Source: Pseudomonadota bacterium (GTDB lineage: Bacteria > Bdellovibrionota > Bacteriovoracia > Bacteriovoracales > Bacteriovoracaceae). Taken from it: a stretch of 44,704 nucleotides of DNA. The stretch covers positions 1-44,704 of the forward strand of contig JAIYDC010000098.1 in NCBI GenBank assembly GCA_027487685.1, in the 5' to 3' direction. The position numbers and the translations under genes are program-made. A model generated the notes under the pieces. It saw only the letters and a program-made list of their open reading frames with translations. It did no database searches and was not told where the DNA came from. The number at the start of each line of letters is the position of its first letter. The first letter of the stretch is position 1. This document shows positions 29,665 through 39,642 of the stretch, one piece after another.

Positions 29665-32280
29665 CTATTCGTACTCAAGCGCCTCTCGAAGCTTGAGTTT
29701 AGCGGCCCTAAGTGCTGGAAGGATACCCGCGGAGAGCGAAACCACGATTCCAATAACTGAAAGAGTCAAAAGGTCCTGACCCGTGAAATAGAACTCAACC
29801 TTCCAACCCAGAAGACGGCTGAGCGTCCAGTTCACCCAAACGTAAGCGACGGGTAACGTGAGAAGAAACGCCACAAAGATGCCCGTGATGCCAAGAGTGA
29901 CGGATTCCGTGAGAATCATTCCCAAGAGCTGGGCCCTTGTCATGCCGATGGAGCGGATGCATCCTAGTTCTCGGAAGCGCTGGAGGATCCCAATCAAAAA
30001 AGAGTTCAGCAGTCCTAGGGTTCCAATGAAGAGAGCGATCCACTTCGTTGAATCAGACATGGCCATATTGTTGTTGAGGTTCTTCTGAACCTCTTGGCCG
30101 ATCTTTGAAGGGAGGTTCACCATGAGGTGTTCTTTCTGGTTAAGTTCAGGTCCTACGAGATCGATGAAGGCCTGGCCACTTATCTCCGGAGAATGGGCGA
30201 TGGTGAAAAGGGTCAGGAGGGGATCATTCCAGTACTTTTTATAACTGTCGCGGGTCATGTAGATGACTCCATTGGGGCTTGCGAACTCGCGGATATTTCC
30301 GCCGATCCGAAAGCGCTTCGTGCCCGCGGGTGTCTCGATGTCAAAGAAATCACCAGGGCGCTTCTTGAACTTTGACAGCATGGTCTCACTCATGAGGATC
30401 TGGTCTTGAGTCGGGTCAAAGAGGCTTCGTCCTAGTTCGATCCGGTCTCCTTCGATGGGATCGATGAACTGGTAGAGAGAAAGAGGTCCTGGATTATCAA
30501 AAGCCTTGAGCATAAAGCGCTCACCAAAGATTGTCACCGGCACGATTCGAATACCACTGACTGAGTTTCGTCCCTCGGCCACTAAGATATGGGGAAGCTT
30601 AGAGAGCTTCTCTTTCAGTGATTCATGAAGGGGCTGGACCTGGAGACCTGAGACACTCCCCCAAGATGTCACATTCACCACGTTCGGAGTGCTGGTGATC
30701 GCATTCGCCCAGGTGATGATCGTAGACTTAAAGGAGATGTTGATCGCCGACACGATGATAACCAGACTAAAGCCAAGGGAGAGATGAATCGATGTACTGG
30801 CGGTACGCGCAGGATTTTTCAGAAGGTTGGCGAGGGAGAAGTTAAGGAGGAATGGGAGAGGAAGGCGCTGAAGGTTTGATAAGAACAGCAACACCAAATA
30901 GGGGCCAGTCATGATAATTCCCGCTAGACCCGTGAACAGGAAGAGCGGTTGAACATCCTTTCCTCGAAGCACTTCAAATCCGTCAGAAGAGGCCGCACCA
31001 AGACCAGTCAGGAGAAGAAGTAAGACTCCAAGGTAACCGAAAAGTACCAGGTTCCGTGGTCGCTGATGAAGTCCGAAGTCAACGGTCGCTGGCTTGATGG
31101 CCTCGATAGGATGAATCTGAAGCGCCTTATAAAGAGGATAAACCAGGGCAGCAGATGAACTCACCAATCCCAGGGCCAGGCCTTTGAGCAGGTGTTCGAC
31201 CGTGAAGATAATATCCATCTGGGAGACATTGGTGAGAAGGGTAGCATTCATGCCCGCGGCCATCTGGTCGGCAGAGCCATTGGCAAAGATAATCCCGAGC
31301 CAACAACCGAAGAGGGAACTCAAAAGTGAGAGGAAGACAAACTCACCGGCAAAGAGCGCGACAATGTGGGAGTTTTCAGCGCCGAACGCGCGGAGTGAGC
31401 CGATGTCTTTTCGCCGCTGTGAGATGGCGGTGTTAACCGTGTTGACGATAATAAGAAAGCCAACAAGGAATGCAATGAGACCCAGCATCCCGGAGACATC
31501 CTGAATCGACTTCACCATCTGTTGCATCGACACGCTTTGTTCTTCTTTATCCTCGATGCGGAAGCGACTTCCGAGAATTTCTTTTAACAGAGTCTTGACG
31601 GTGGACACAGGGATCGACTTATCGAGGATTAGATCAATCCGATCATAAAGGCCATCACGCCCGAAGTTATAGCGGGCGGCATCGATATCCATGATCGCCA
31701 TCCGGCCGTTAAACGCTTTCGCCGGGCCGACGTCGTCCACAAGTCCTCTGATGGCGAAGGTCTTCACGCCCTGCTTGGTTAAAAGCTCCACCGGGCTCTC
31801 GAGATCAAGGTTGCGCTCCTTGGCCCAGGAGCGCGTGGCGATGATGCTGTCCGCTTGGTTTAGAAACGCCAAGGGATCCGGAATAATATCCTCACCGGTT
31901 TTATTATACTCACGCACCGACGAGTCTTTCAGAAGATCGATCCCAAGGAAGATCATGGGGCCTGTGGAACCGCTCGGGTCTTCTTCAAGGAATGCATAGT
32001 TAATGATCAGAGGAATTGCCGACTTGATCCCTGGGTGGCCTTTCACTTTCTCAAGAACTGAGTCCTCAAAGCCCATGCCGTCGGAAGTGATCGTCAGATC
32101 GGCCTTCCCCGTCATGGATTCCACGTTCTCATTCAGCGAGCGCAGGGTCGCGTCGTTAAGAAGAAGAATCGACAGGAAGGGCGAAATCCCAAGGGACACT
32201 CCGAGAAAGGTCAGGAGGGTGCGGAAGGGATTCAACAAAAGATAGCGCAGGCTGAAGTACCGGAAGAGGTTAAAAAACAC
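29665..32280 (-). CDS. FtsX/MacB-type ABC permease (duplicated)
   Basis: This 871-residue permease has two FtsX units. The first has an N-terminal helix (LLLNPFRTLLTFLGVSLGI), a periplasmic domain of about 220 residues and a three-helix FtsX core (residues 265-385, with NTVNTAISQRRKDIGSLRAFGA). Two helices in the middle link to a second unit with a periplasmic domain and a core at 745-865 (LQRFRELGCIRSIGMTRAQLLGMILTESV). The duplicated layout matches exporters of lipids or lipoproteins, such as the LolCE-related group COG0577. The start is GTG at 32280 with AGGAGG. The ATPase gene is nine bases upstream. No membrane-fusion-protein gene is visible. Confidence 0.9.
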   Translation of the reverse strand: MFFNLFRYFSLRYLLLNPFRTLLTFLGVSLGISPFLSILLLNDATLRSLNENVESMTGKADLTITSDGMGFEDSVLEKVKGHPGIKSAIPLIINYAFLEEDPSGSTGPMIFLGIDLLKDSSVREYNKTGEDIIPDPLAFLNQADSIIATRSWAKERNLDLESPVELLTKQGVKTFAIRGLVDDVGPAKAFNGRMAIMDIDAARYNFGRDGLYDRIDLILDKSIPVSTVKTLLKEILGSRFRIEDKEEQSVSMQQMVKSIQDVSGMLGLIAFLVGFLIIVNTVNTAISQRRKDIGSLRAFGAENSHIVALFAGEFVFLSLLSSLFGCWLGIIFANGSADQMAAGMNATLLTNVSQMDIIFTVEHLLKGLALGLVSSSAALVYPLYKALQIHPIEAIKPATVDFGLHQRPRNLVLFGYLGVLLLLLTGLGAASSDGFEVLRGKDVQPLFLFTGLAGIIMTGPYLVLLFLSNLQRLPLPFLLNFSLANLLKNPARTASTSIHLSLGFSLVIIVSAINISFKSTIITWANAITSTPNVVNVTSWGSVSGLQVQPLHESLKEKLSKLPHILVAEGRNSVSGIRIVPVTIFGERFMLKAFDNPGPLSLYQFIDPIEGDRIELGRSLFDPTQDQILMSETMLSKFKKRPGDFFDIETPAGTKRFRIGGNIREFASPNGVIYMTRDSYKKYWNDPLLTLFTIAHSPEISGQAFIDLVGPELNQKEHLMVNLPSKIGQEVQKNLNNNMAMSDSTKWIALFIGTLGLLNSFLIGILQRFRELGCIRSIGMTRAQLLGMILTESVTLGITGIFVAFLLTLPVAYVWVNWTLSRLLGWKVEFYFTGQDLLTLSVIGIVVSLSAGILPALRAAKLKLREALEYE

Positions 32281-32288
32281 GAGGCCTC

Positions 32289-32957
32289 CTAAACGACGAC
32301 GCCGTCTTGCATGTGGATCCGACGGTCGGCGTAGTCAGCGGCGGCCTTATCATGGGTCACCATAATGAGGGTCGTCTGAAATTCTGATACGAGGTCTTTG
32401 AGTATCCCCAGGACTTCTTTGCCATTCTTCGTATCAAGGTTTCCGGTGGGCTCGTCCGCTAAAATGAGAGACGGCCGATTGACCAGGGCGCGAGCAATCG
32501 CCACCCGCTGCATTTCACCGCCTGAGAGCTGATAAGGCCGGTGGTCAAGACGGTGGGAGAGGCCCAAGCGTGACAAAATTGTCTCGGCCGGTTTGCGAAC
32601 CTCGGAGATCCTTCGCCCGTCTAAGAGGCACGGAAGAGCGACATTCTCAAGTACGGTCAGAGTGGGCATGAGGTTAAAAAACTGGAAGATGAAACCCAAG
32701 TGTCGCCGGCGAAAGATAGTGAGGTCATAATCGGACAGTCCACCAATCGCCTTTCCGTCGATGCGGATATCCCCTGAACTAGGACGATCCAAGGCCCCGA
32801 GAAGCTGGAGGAAAGTACTCTTCCCTGCTCCACTAGGTCCCATCAACGAAACGAATTCACCTTTTGCGATATCGAGGTTTATCCCCTTGAGGATTTCGAC
32901 GTCCTGAGAGGAACTCGTATAGGTCTTCCGGAGCTCCCGGACTTCGATGAAGGACAT
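32289..32957 (-). CDS. ABC transporter ATPase (LolD/MacB type)
   Basis: This 222-residue ATPase has Walker [10 protein letters not shown] (40-48), Q-loop [16 protein letters not shown], signature [15 protein letters not shown], Walker [13 protein letters not shown] and a switch His in MVTHD. LSGGE...EPTGNLD is typical of the LolD/MacB/FtsE subgroup that pairs with FtsX permeases. It is the first gene of the two-gene exporter operon, 171 bases divergent from the PKS-like operon. Without a third component the substrate is unknown; location suggests the lipid product of the neighbouring operon (inference). Confidence 0.92.
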   Translation of the reverse strand: MSFIEVRELRKTYTSSSQDVEILKGINLDIAKGEFVSLMGPSGAGKSTFLQLLGALDRPSSGDIRIDGKAIGGLSDYDLTIFRRRHLGFIFQFFNLMPTLTVLENVALPCLLDGRRISEVRKPAETILSRLGLSHRLDHRPYQLSGGEMQRVAIARALVNRPSLILADEPTGNLDTKNGKEVLGILKDLVSEFQTTLIMVTHDKAAADYADRRIHMQDGVVV

Positions 32958-33090
32958 GCATATCTCGCTTTCGTGATCGTTAGTGGAAATCCAATAAAAA
33001 GTATCAAGGATACGGATAATTCACAAGGGGAGAGCCTTCCGCTCGGATATTGGCTTTTGATTGTTCCAAATCCGATGATCGCCTAGAATA

Positions 33091-33104
33091 AATTAGTACT
33101 AATT
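33091..33104. promoter_or_regulatory. Palindrome upstream of the synthase operon
   Basis: AATTAGTACTAATT is a perfect 14-bp palindrome, 25 bases before the first synthase gene and in the gap shared with the exporter operon. It is a candidate operator; the regulator is unknown. Confidence 0.45.
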
Positions 33105-33128
33105 CTAAAACCCAGGTTCGCACAGCTA

Positions 33129-36100
33129 ATGGCCATTCTTATCGTTCACTCGACGTCAACTTCCGAGCTCCTCGCACTTTTGCCAAGGTTAAGCTTTGCC
33201 TCTTCCTTCATGACAACTGTCAGTGAAGGCCCCTGGAGGACCGTGATTGTCGCTGAGAACCCAGCAGAGTTCACAAAAAAACTTGAAATTCTCCGGCAGC
33301 GTCTCGCAACAGAAACCGAATTCTTTCTCCTCTCCGAAGGGATCTTCCACTCCACCCGGACACTGACCAAAGACCAAGTCGCTTTTATCTTTCCAGGCCA
33401 AGGCTCCCAATCTCCGGGCATGCTCCGACAGCTTCACTCCGAACCGGTGTTCAAGAAGCACTGGGACCTTGGGATCGATGCCATTTTAAAACTCGGTATA
33501 AATCTGACGCCGCTCCTCGAAGGCTATCCTCCAGGAGGTCTGGACCTCACCCAGCACGCGCAACCGGCACTCGCTGTGGCCGAGTATGCGTGCCTTGAAC
33601 TCTTGCGCTCCTACGGTATTGGCCCCTCGATGGTCGCAGGCCATAGCTTTGGCGAGTTGGTGGCATTGGCCGCGGCTTACAGCTATCCGGTGGAAGTCCT
33701 CCTAGATCTCAGCGTCACTCGAGGTCAGCTCATGGCAGACGCCAACAGAGATGCTCCAGGAAAAATGCTCGCGGTCGTCGACCGCGGCCAGCACCGGTGG
33801 CAGAATCTTCACGATTCACTTAAAGCGCGCGGATTGGTAACTGATGCCCTCCTTGCCAATATCAACACTCCCTCTCAGCTCGTCTATTCAGGAGCTGAGG
33901 AGGAAATTCTTCAACTTCGAGACCATTGTCAGCGTGCCGATATCCGCTGCTCACTCCTTTCGGCGTCTGCAGCTTTCCATAGCCCGCTCATGCAGACCGC
34001 TGAAGGTTACTTTCGAGAAAAGCTATGCACTCTGCAAGACTCCTTTCAGGTACCCCTGATCGAGATCTGTTCATCAATACCAAACAAAAGATACATGAGT
34101 CCCGAGAGCATCAAGGAGAATTTGAGCTCACAGCTCTCTTCCCGGGTTGCGTGGGTTGATTGCATTGAGGGAATGATCCAAAAAGGGGCACGCCTTTTCC
34201 TCGAGGTGGGCCCAAAGTCAGTCCTGACAAAGACAATCACTGAGATTCATCCCGGGAGTGACGTACTGACCATTGCTCTCGATGGCCCGTATCCATTTCA
34301 TCACGTAATGGGCCTCTTCGCGGGGCTAGGTTTATGCCAATCACTGCCAATCAGGTCATCGGTTCTTGACTTAGACATTCCTACGAAGAACAAAGTAGTC
34401 AAAGGATTCCTGGAAAAGCAGAAGGAACTCCTTAAGGAACTCCAGGAACTTCAAGATTCGCGAACACGCGCCTCGGTCGAGACAGAGCTACTTCAGGATA
34501 CGGAGGAAGTCCTGGCAAAGTATTTTGCAATCTCTGATCCTGAGGCTACGGTAACCCACGGGCCAATAGAGGAGACCATCGACGGGCCCCTACGGATCAT
34601 CCTCGAGGAAATCTCCCAGCTTACGGGGTTTAGACCGGAGGAAATCAAACTCGACGCTCGCTTTGATAACGACCTCTATCTAGACTCCATCACGCGGCTA
34701 GAGCTACTATCCCAGCTCTCCAACCGGTTCCGGGCCGAAACCACGGACATGACCGCACTCCTGAATGCAAACTCCGTCCGGGATTTGGCGACCATCGTAA
34801 GAAAGTACGATAACTCCTCCTCCCCTGATGAGCTGAGCGAAGAGCTCCTTTGGGCGCGGCGAGAGATCGCTAATTACACAGGGGTGGCGGAAGAACGGAT
34901 CCAGTTAGACACACGCTTTAGTGAGGATCTCATGCTCGACTCACTGATTAAGACCGATCTCCTTGGAGGCCTCCAGGCACGTTTCCCGCAGCGAGGGACC
35001 GATCTTCACTCGTTTCTTAAGGTAAACTCTCTGCGAGAGCTCGGTCAGGCATTTGTGGCCGTCGCCGATCCTACTGCAGGAAAGGCCGGACCAGAGGGGA
35101 AATTTTCAAAGTCAGTGCGCGAGGGCATTGCGGCCTACTTGAATGTAAGTCTCGACAAGGTACTCACCACAAGTAGCTTCGAGCATGACCTGAAGATGAA
35201 CATCTTTGAGAAGGAAGACTTCATCAACTCTTTGGTGATTAAGCACTCTTACCTTCAGCTTGCTCTGCGAGAGCTGCTGCATGCTCCGACTGTAGGAGAC
35301 ATCCTCCAGCTCGAGAAGCTTTTCGACCGCCGTGCGGAAGGGCGAAGCGTTGAGGAAGAGGTAATCCGCTACCGATTCAAAAAAGTTGAGATTGACCGCG
35401 CTAACTTGAATCAGGGGGCATTCTCTGAGAATATCCTCGTCCTTCACGCTAATGCAGAAAATGTGACCCAGGATATTGCCAACTACCTCCGCTCCGCCAG
35501 TCCACTCTCAACCGTGAAAATTCTCAGTGGTCTCTCACTAGTTCCGTTTCAAGAGACCATTAACGAGTTTCCGAAGAAGTCACAGCTCGACATCCTCTTG
35601 CTGGTCTCCCCTCGCGGGAGGATGACGGACTGGGAGTCTAACCTGGAAGAGTACGTTGAACGCTCATTTATGTTCACCAAAAGTCTTGAACTTGTCCTGG
35701 CCCGTTTCCAAACCGTCAACGTTAAAATCCTGGTTCAGGGAACACAAAACGCCTTTACCCGGGGGCTTGTGGGCCTCACCCGCTCACTTGCGAAGGAATA
35801 CAAAATCTTCGTTAACATCGTCGATATGCCATGGGCAAAACTTGCGCCCGCCGTACTCCCCTGGGTACTTCTTTGGGATAAAACCGAAGCACGCCGGGAA
35901 CGCTGCCGCTTTTACCGGAAAGATGGAAAAGTCTTCACTACGGAAGTCATCGATCGTGAGATTGCCATCGACGATGGATCGTCGATCCGTTTACCAGAGC
36001 GCCCCCATATTCTTCTTGTCGGTGGTGCACGAGGGATTACATCCGAAGTGGCGAAGTTTTTGGCCGAGTATCGAGGAGCACGGATCTCTGCCGTGGGCCG

Positions 36101-36872
36101 GACTCCCATCGGCGAGGAGATGCCGTACTCCGAATGCGTCACAGATGACGAACTCAGGGAAAAGCTAAAAGCTGAGATTTCTCAAACCTTTCCTGCGGCA
36201 GACCAAGACCAACGGAGCGCCCACTTCAACAAAAGACTTCAGATCGTAACGAACCAACGGGAGATCTGGAAGACGAAGGCGTCCATTGAGAGTCGCGGTG
36301 GCGAGTTCCGCTACTATCAAATCGATGCTGTCAACATCGAGGCACTGGCCCTCATGATCAGTCAAGTCGAGGCGGAGTTTGGTCCTATTTCAGGAATCAT
36401 CCACGCCGCAGGTATCACGCGCGACAGTCTGGTCAAAACGAAGTCCTTTGAAGACTTCCGCGAAGTTATTGTGACCAAGGTCAAGTCGGCACTCAATCTT
36501 TATGCTCTTTTCCAGAAACGTCAGGACCTGTCGTTTGTGTGCTTTTTTAGTTCACTCTCCAGTTGGTCAGGTGCTCCTGGACAAACCGATTACTCCCTGG
36601 CCAATGAGATCCTCAACGTTTTAGCGGAGAACTGGAACCGAAAGGCAAGCTTCCCTGTTGCTGCACTCCTGTGGTCTGTTTGGAGCGAAACAGGACTCGC
36701 TTCTGAGTCGCTGATCCAACAGATGCGCATGCTAAAACTCGGCGGAATTTCCAACCGTGCCGGAATCCGACTCTTTAAAGAGGAGCTCTTTAAGCGAGGT
36801 CTCAAAGACTCGAAGGTTCTCTTCTCGCCGGAGTCTACACTTCGCTATGGCCTTGAGGTGACCCATGAGTAG
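33129..36872 (+). CDS. Type I polyketide/lipid synthase subunit AT-ACP-ACP-ACP*-KR
   Basis: This 1247-residue multidomain protein has an acyltransferase at about 85-385: PGQGSQ, nucleophile Ser173 in GHSFGEL and the malonyl-type AFHS motif with His284. A charged helical linker follows (425-465). ACP1 is at 485-560 (DLYLDS, Ser520) and ACP2 at 570-645 (DLMLDS, Ser605). A third ACP-like unit (660-733) has Asn-Ile where Asp-Ser should be (691-692) and so cannot carry phosphopantetheine. After a KR structural half comes a ketoreductase with GGARGI (965-970), HAAGITRDSL and Ser/Tyr1155/Asn1159 (FFSSLSS, GQTDYSLAN). The GGARGIT and the inserted helical stretch resemble PUFA-synthase KRs. It has no KS, which is the next gene, overlapping by eight bases. 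Confidence 0.9.
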   Translation: MAILIVHSTSTSELLALLPRLSFASSFMTTVSEGPWRTVIVAENPAEFTKKLEILRQRLATETEFFLLSEGIFHSTRTLTKDQVAFIFPGQGSQSPGMLRQLHSEPVFKKHWDLGIDAILKLGINLTPLLEGYPPGGLDLTQHAQPALAVAEYACLELLRSYGIGPSMVAGHSFGELVALAAAYSYPVEVLLDLSVTRGQLMADANRDAPGKMLAVVDRGQHRWQNLHDSLKARGLVTDALLANINTPSQLVYSGAEEEILQLRDHCQRADIRCSLLSASAAFHSPLMQTAEGYFREKLCTLQDSFQVPLIEICSSIPNKRYMSPESIKENLSSQLSSRVAWVDCIEGMIQKGARLFLEVGPKSVLTKTITEIHPGSDVLTIALDGPYPFHHVMGLFAGLGLCQSLPIRSSVLDLDIPTKNKVVKGFLEKQKELLKELQELQDSRTRASVETELLQDTEEVLAKYFAISDPEATVTHGPIEETIDGPLRIILEEISQLTGFRPEEIKLDARFDNDLYLDSITRLELLSQLSNRFRAETTDMTALLNANSVRDLATIVRKYDNSSSPDELSEELLWARREIANYTGVAEERIQLDTRFSEDLMLDSLIKTDLLGGLQARFPQRGTDLHSFLKVNSLRELGQAFVAVADPTAGKAGPEGKFSKSVREGIAAYLNVSLDKVLTTSSFEHDLKMNIFEKEDFINSLVIKHSYLQLALRELLHAPTVGDILQLEKLFDRRAEGRSVEEEVIRYRFKKVEIDRANLNQGAFSENILVLHANAENVTQDIANYLRSASPLSTVKILSGLSLVPFQETINEFPKKSQLDILLLVSPRGRMTDWESNLEEYVERSFMFTKSLELVLARFQTVNVKILVQGTQNAFTRGLVGLTRSLAKEYKIFVNIVDMPWAKLAPAVLPWVLLWDKTEARRERCRFYRKDGKVFTTEVIDREIAIDDGSSIRLPERPHILLVGGARGITSEVAKFLAEYRGARISAVGRTPIGEEMPYSECVTDDELREKLKAEISQTFPAADQDQRSAHFNKRLQIVTNQREIWKTKASIESRGGEFRYYQIDAVNIEALALMISQVEAEFGPISGIIHAAGITRDSLVKTKSFEDFREVIVTKVKSALNLYALFQKRQDLSFVCFFSSLSSWSGAPGQTDYSLANEILNVLAENWNRKASFPVAALLWSVWSETGLASESLIQQMRMLKLGGISNRAGIRLFKEELFKRGLKDSKVLFSPESTLRYGLEVTHE

Positions 36873-39642
36873 GTCGCTGTACATCACACGGATGGCCGGT
36901 TTTTTTCCAGGAGCGAATTCAACAGAGGCCTTGTGGAAAAATCTCCTCTCCGCCGAGACTGCTCCGATCACCAAGCTTGACCGCTACTGGGGACTCGAGG
37001 CAAATTCCTACGATTCACCGTTAGCGGATGGCCATATTTCCATGGACTCAGGCCACCTCGCAGACTATCCCTTTGTGGCCTCATCCTTCCCTCGCCAGAT
37101 TCAGGCCGCGATTGACGTTGGAAAGGCAGTTCTTCAAAACTTAGAACATCGGAACATTGGCCTTGTCGTCGCAACTGAATGGACTGATCCCTCTTTTTAC
37201 CAGGCCAAACTGGGTCTTATCCCAAGGGCGGCCGGTTACTCGGCCGAGCGCCAACTGGAGACGATCAAGGAAGAACTTGGCATCTTAGGACCGGCGCTCG
37301 CTATTGATACGGCCTGCGCTTCTTCTCTCTACGGTCTTGATTTAGCCCGGGGGCTTCTCCATTCATCTCATCTCGAAGGCGTCCTGGTCCTCGGGCTTAA
37401 TCTTTACCTTCACTCATTTCTTTATCGTGGATTCACGAAGCTCGGAGCACTTTCAAAGACTCAAAAACTCCGCTCTTTCGACAAGAACGCTGACGGAATT
37501 GTACCCGGAGAAGCTGCGTGTGGTGTTTTCGTTAGCAGCTCGGCCGCAGGTGCTATCGCCGAGGTCTGCGGCATTGGCCTTTCCTCCGACGGAAATGAAG
37601 GGTCCGCCTTTAGCCCAGGACTCGAAGGTCAGATCTCGGCCTACACTCGCGCCTACCAGGACGCGGAAATTGATCCAGCACTTATTGACTATGTCGAGGC
37701 GCATGGTACAGCGACGATCCTCGGGGATCAGACTGAAGTCGAAGGTTTGCGACGCTTCTTTAGGCGCCCCCTTATCGTAGGATCATCTAAGGCGAATGTG
37801 GGCCATACACTGGCGGCCTCTGGACTTGTGGCAGTCATTAAGGCCGCACTTATGATAAAACACAGGACCCTTACGCCCCATATGAAGTTTCGGACTCATC
37901 CTGATCATGTCAAAAAAGGCATCACACACATACCTACTGCGGTGACTCTTTCAAAAGATACTATTCATATCGGCGTTTCGTCTTTTGGCTTCGGTGGAAG
38001 TAATGCCCATCTTATTATCAGGACACCCCAACAGAAGCGAGAGGCGGTACACCTCCCTCACAAGCTTTTCCTAAGGGGTCTCGAGGTGAGGAATGGACAA
38101 GAAATGTCGTTTGCACCTCCGGTTTTGAAAGACGTTGCTATGGGCCCTAAGCTGCAGGAGCGGCTCGATCCGCTCCAGCGATGGACCGTCGCTGCCACCC
38201 AGCGCCTGCTGGCACGCACGACGGCAAAAGAGCGGGAAAGCTTCACCTGCGTTTTTTTAAACAATCTGGGCGGAAACCTGAGTCTGGCCTTCGAACGGAA
38301 GTACCGGTTAGGTGCCCCTGGTCCGGAGCTCTCCATTGAGGCCATCGCTTCTACCCTGCCCTCCATGCTGTCAGGCAACGCTGCACTCATGTTCAATTTC
38401 CGTGGTCATCACCTGCTTGTAAGTGGTCCCGAAAGAACGATGGAAACACTCTTCGCCCTTACACCCTACCTCCTTAAAACAGCGGCGGGAGATATCATTC
38501 TGGGGTTGATTCAGAACGAATCGCATATTTTACTTCTTCATCTAAGCCTTAATGGGACTCAGGCCACCGGAGAGCTCACACTTACTCCCTCTTCTCGACA
38601 GGAACATCCAACACCGGTCGAGGCCCTGATAGGGCTCTTTCGCCATTCGGAAAAAGCAGACCTCAATTTAGGAGACCTGTGCCTTAGCTTCTCTCCCTTG
38701 GCCACTTCAGCAACAAATGACAGCTCAATCCGGAATCGGATTCTGCAGGCGAGTTCTGAGAATAAGCAGATGGCCCTGGAATACCTTAAACTCCTTGAGT
38801 TCCTGAAACCTGGAGTTCTGAAGTCAGAAAACTTTGGTCATTTTTTACAGAACTGCGAAAAAAGAACCTCTCATGCCTCAGGCTCCCTGGTGGTTGACGA
38901 AACTCACCCCTACTTCTTCGATCATCCACTTGACCACGTCCCGGGTATCCTCACCATCCACGGGTGCGAGGAACTTCTCGCCTACTATATTGGAGACGAC
39001 TACCTAGTCTCAAGCCTGACCATCCGCTTTACTCGCTTCATTGAGAAGAATCAACCGATCAAGCTAACACTTATTGAAAGAGAGAGTGGCAACATCGATT
39101 TCGATGTCTGGCAAGGGAATAAAAAGGCCGGCACTCTTAAGGCGGTGATTCAGCTTGGACCTGTGCTTGAGGAAATCGGCCCAAGGCCCATGACCGCCAA
39201 GGTAGAGGATAAAAAATGGACCCACAAGCATAAAGACGAAAACGTGCTGATAAGTGCCCTCGACGAAGAGCTCGAAATCGTTTCGAGTCTTCCGTTAGGA
39301 GTTAATCGGCGCGGTGAATTCTTTGCGAAATTCACGAGGCCTTCGAGTCTGTACTTCGCCGAAGTCACCCGCCAATTTGTGATGCTTCTGGCCCATCAGA
39401 GGAAGGGTATTCCGCTTGCAACAAAGATGAATCTTATTGCCACTGAAATCCACCTCTCAGCTTGGATAAGACCACCGTTTCATCTCAGGCTTAAAGAATT
39501 TAATCTGACAGAAACTGAAGATTTCCTGGTCGCCGATGTAACCATCGAGTTCGTCAATGACGATAGAGTTTTTGGTGGCGGAAGGATTAAAGCACAGGTT
39601 GTCTCTGCCGAGTACTACGCTGGCCAGCGAGGTGAAGCATGA
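36865..39642 (+). CDS. Ketosynthase fused to two AfsA-type hot-dog repeats
   Basis: This is a 925-residue protein. An N-terminal ketosynthase (1-390) has Cys151 in DTACASSLY, His280 in VEAHGTATILGDQTE and His314 in KANVGHTLAASG, the full catalytic triad. Residues about 435-565 look like a second, inactive thiolase-fold stretch (LPSMLSGNAALMFNFRG), chain-length-factor-like. Two AfsA-family hot-dog units follow. One (665-765) has HPYFFDHPLDHVPG and matches the C-terminal repeat of AfsA. The other (780-912) has HKHKDENVL...FAEVTRQFVMLLAHQRKGIPL and matches its N-terminal repeat, so the order is reversed. The hot-dogs may act as dehydratase or in butenolide-type condensation. GAGGTG precedes ATG; overlaps the next gene by four bases. 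Confidence 0.85.
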   Translation: MSRSLYITRMAGFFPGANSTEALWKNLLSAETAPITKLDRYWGLEANSYDSPLADGHISMDSGHLADYPFVASSFPRQIQAAIDVGKAVLQNLEHRNIGLVVATEWTDPSFYQAKLGLIPRAAGYSAERQLETIKEELGILGPALAIDTACASSLYGLDLARGLLHSSHLEGVLVLGLNLYLHSFLYRGFTKLGALSKTQKLRSFDKNADGIVPGEAACGVFVSSSAAGAIAEVCGIGLSSDGNEGSAFSPGLEGQISAYTRAYQDAEIDPALIDYVEAHGTATILGDQTEVEGLRRFFRRPLIVGSSKANVGHTLAASGLVAVIKAALMIKHRTLTPHMKFRTHPDHVKKGITHIPTAVTLSKDTIHIGVSSFGFGGSNAHLIIRTPQQKREAVHLPHKLFLRGLEVRNGQEMSFAPPVLKDVAMGPKLQERLDPLQRWTVAATQRLLARTTAKERESFTCVFLNNLGGNLSLAFERKYRLGAPGPELSIEAIASTLPSMLSGNAALMFNFRGHHLLVSGPERTMETLFALTPYLLKTAAGDIILGLIQNESHILLLHLSLNGTQATGELTLTPSSRQEHPTPVEALIGLFRHSEKADLNLGDLCLSFSPLATSATNDSSIRNRILQASSENKQMALEYLKLLEFLKPGVLKSENFGHFLQNCEKRTSHASGSLVVDETHPYFFDHPLDHVPGILTIHGCEELLAYYIGDDYLVSSLTIRFTRFIEKNQPIKLTLIERESGNIDFDVWQGNKKAGTLKAVIQLGPVLEEIGPRPMTAKVEDKKWTHKHKDENVLISALDEELEIVSSLPLGVNRRGEFFAKFTRPSSLYFAEVTRQFVMLLAHQRKGIPLATKMNLIATEIHLSAWIRPPFHLRLKEFNLTETEDFLVADVTIEFVNDDRVFGGGRIKAQVVSAEYYAGQRGEA

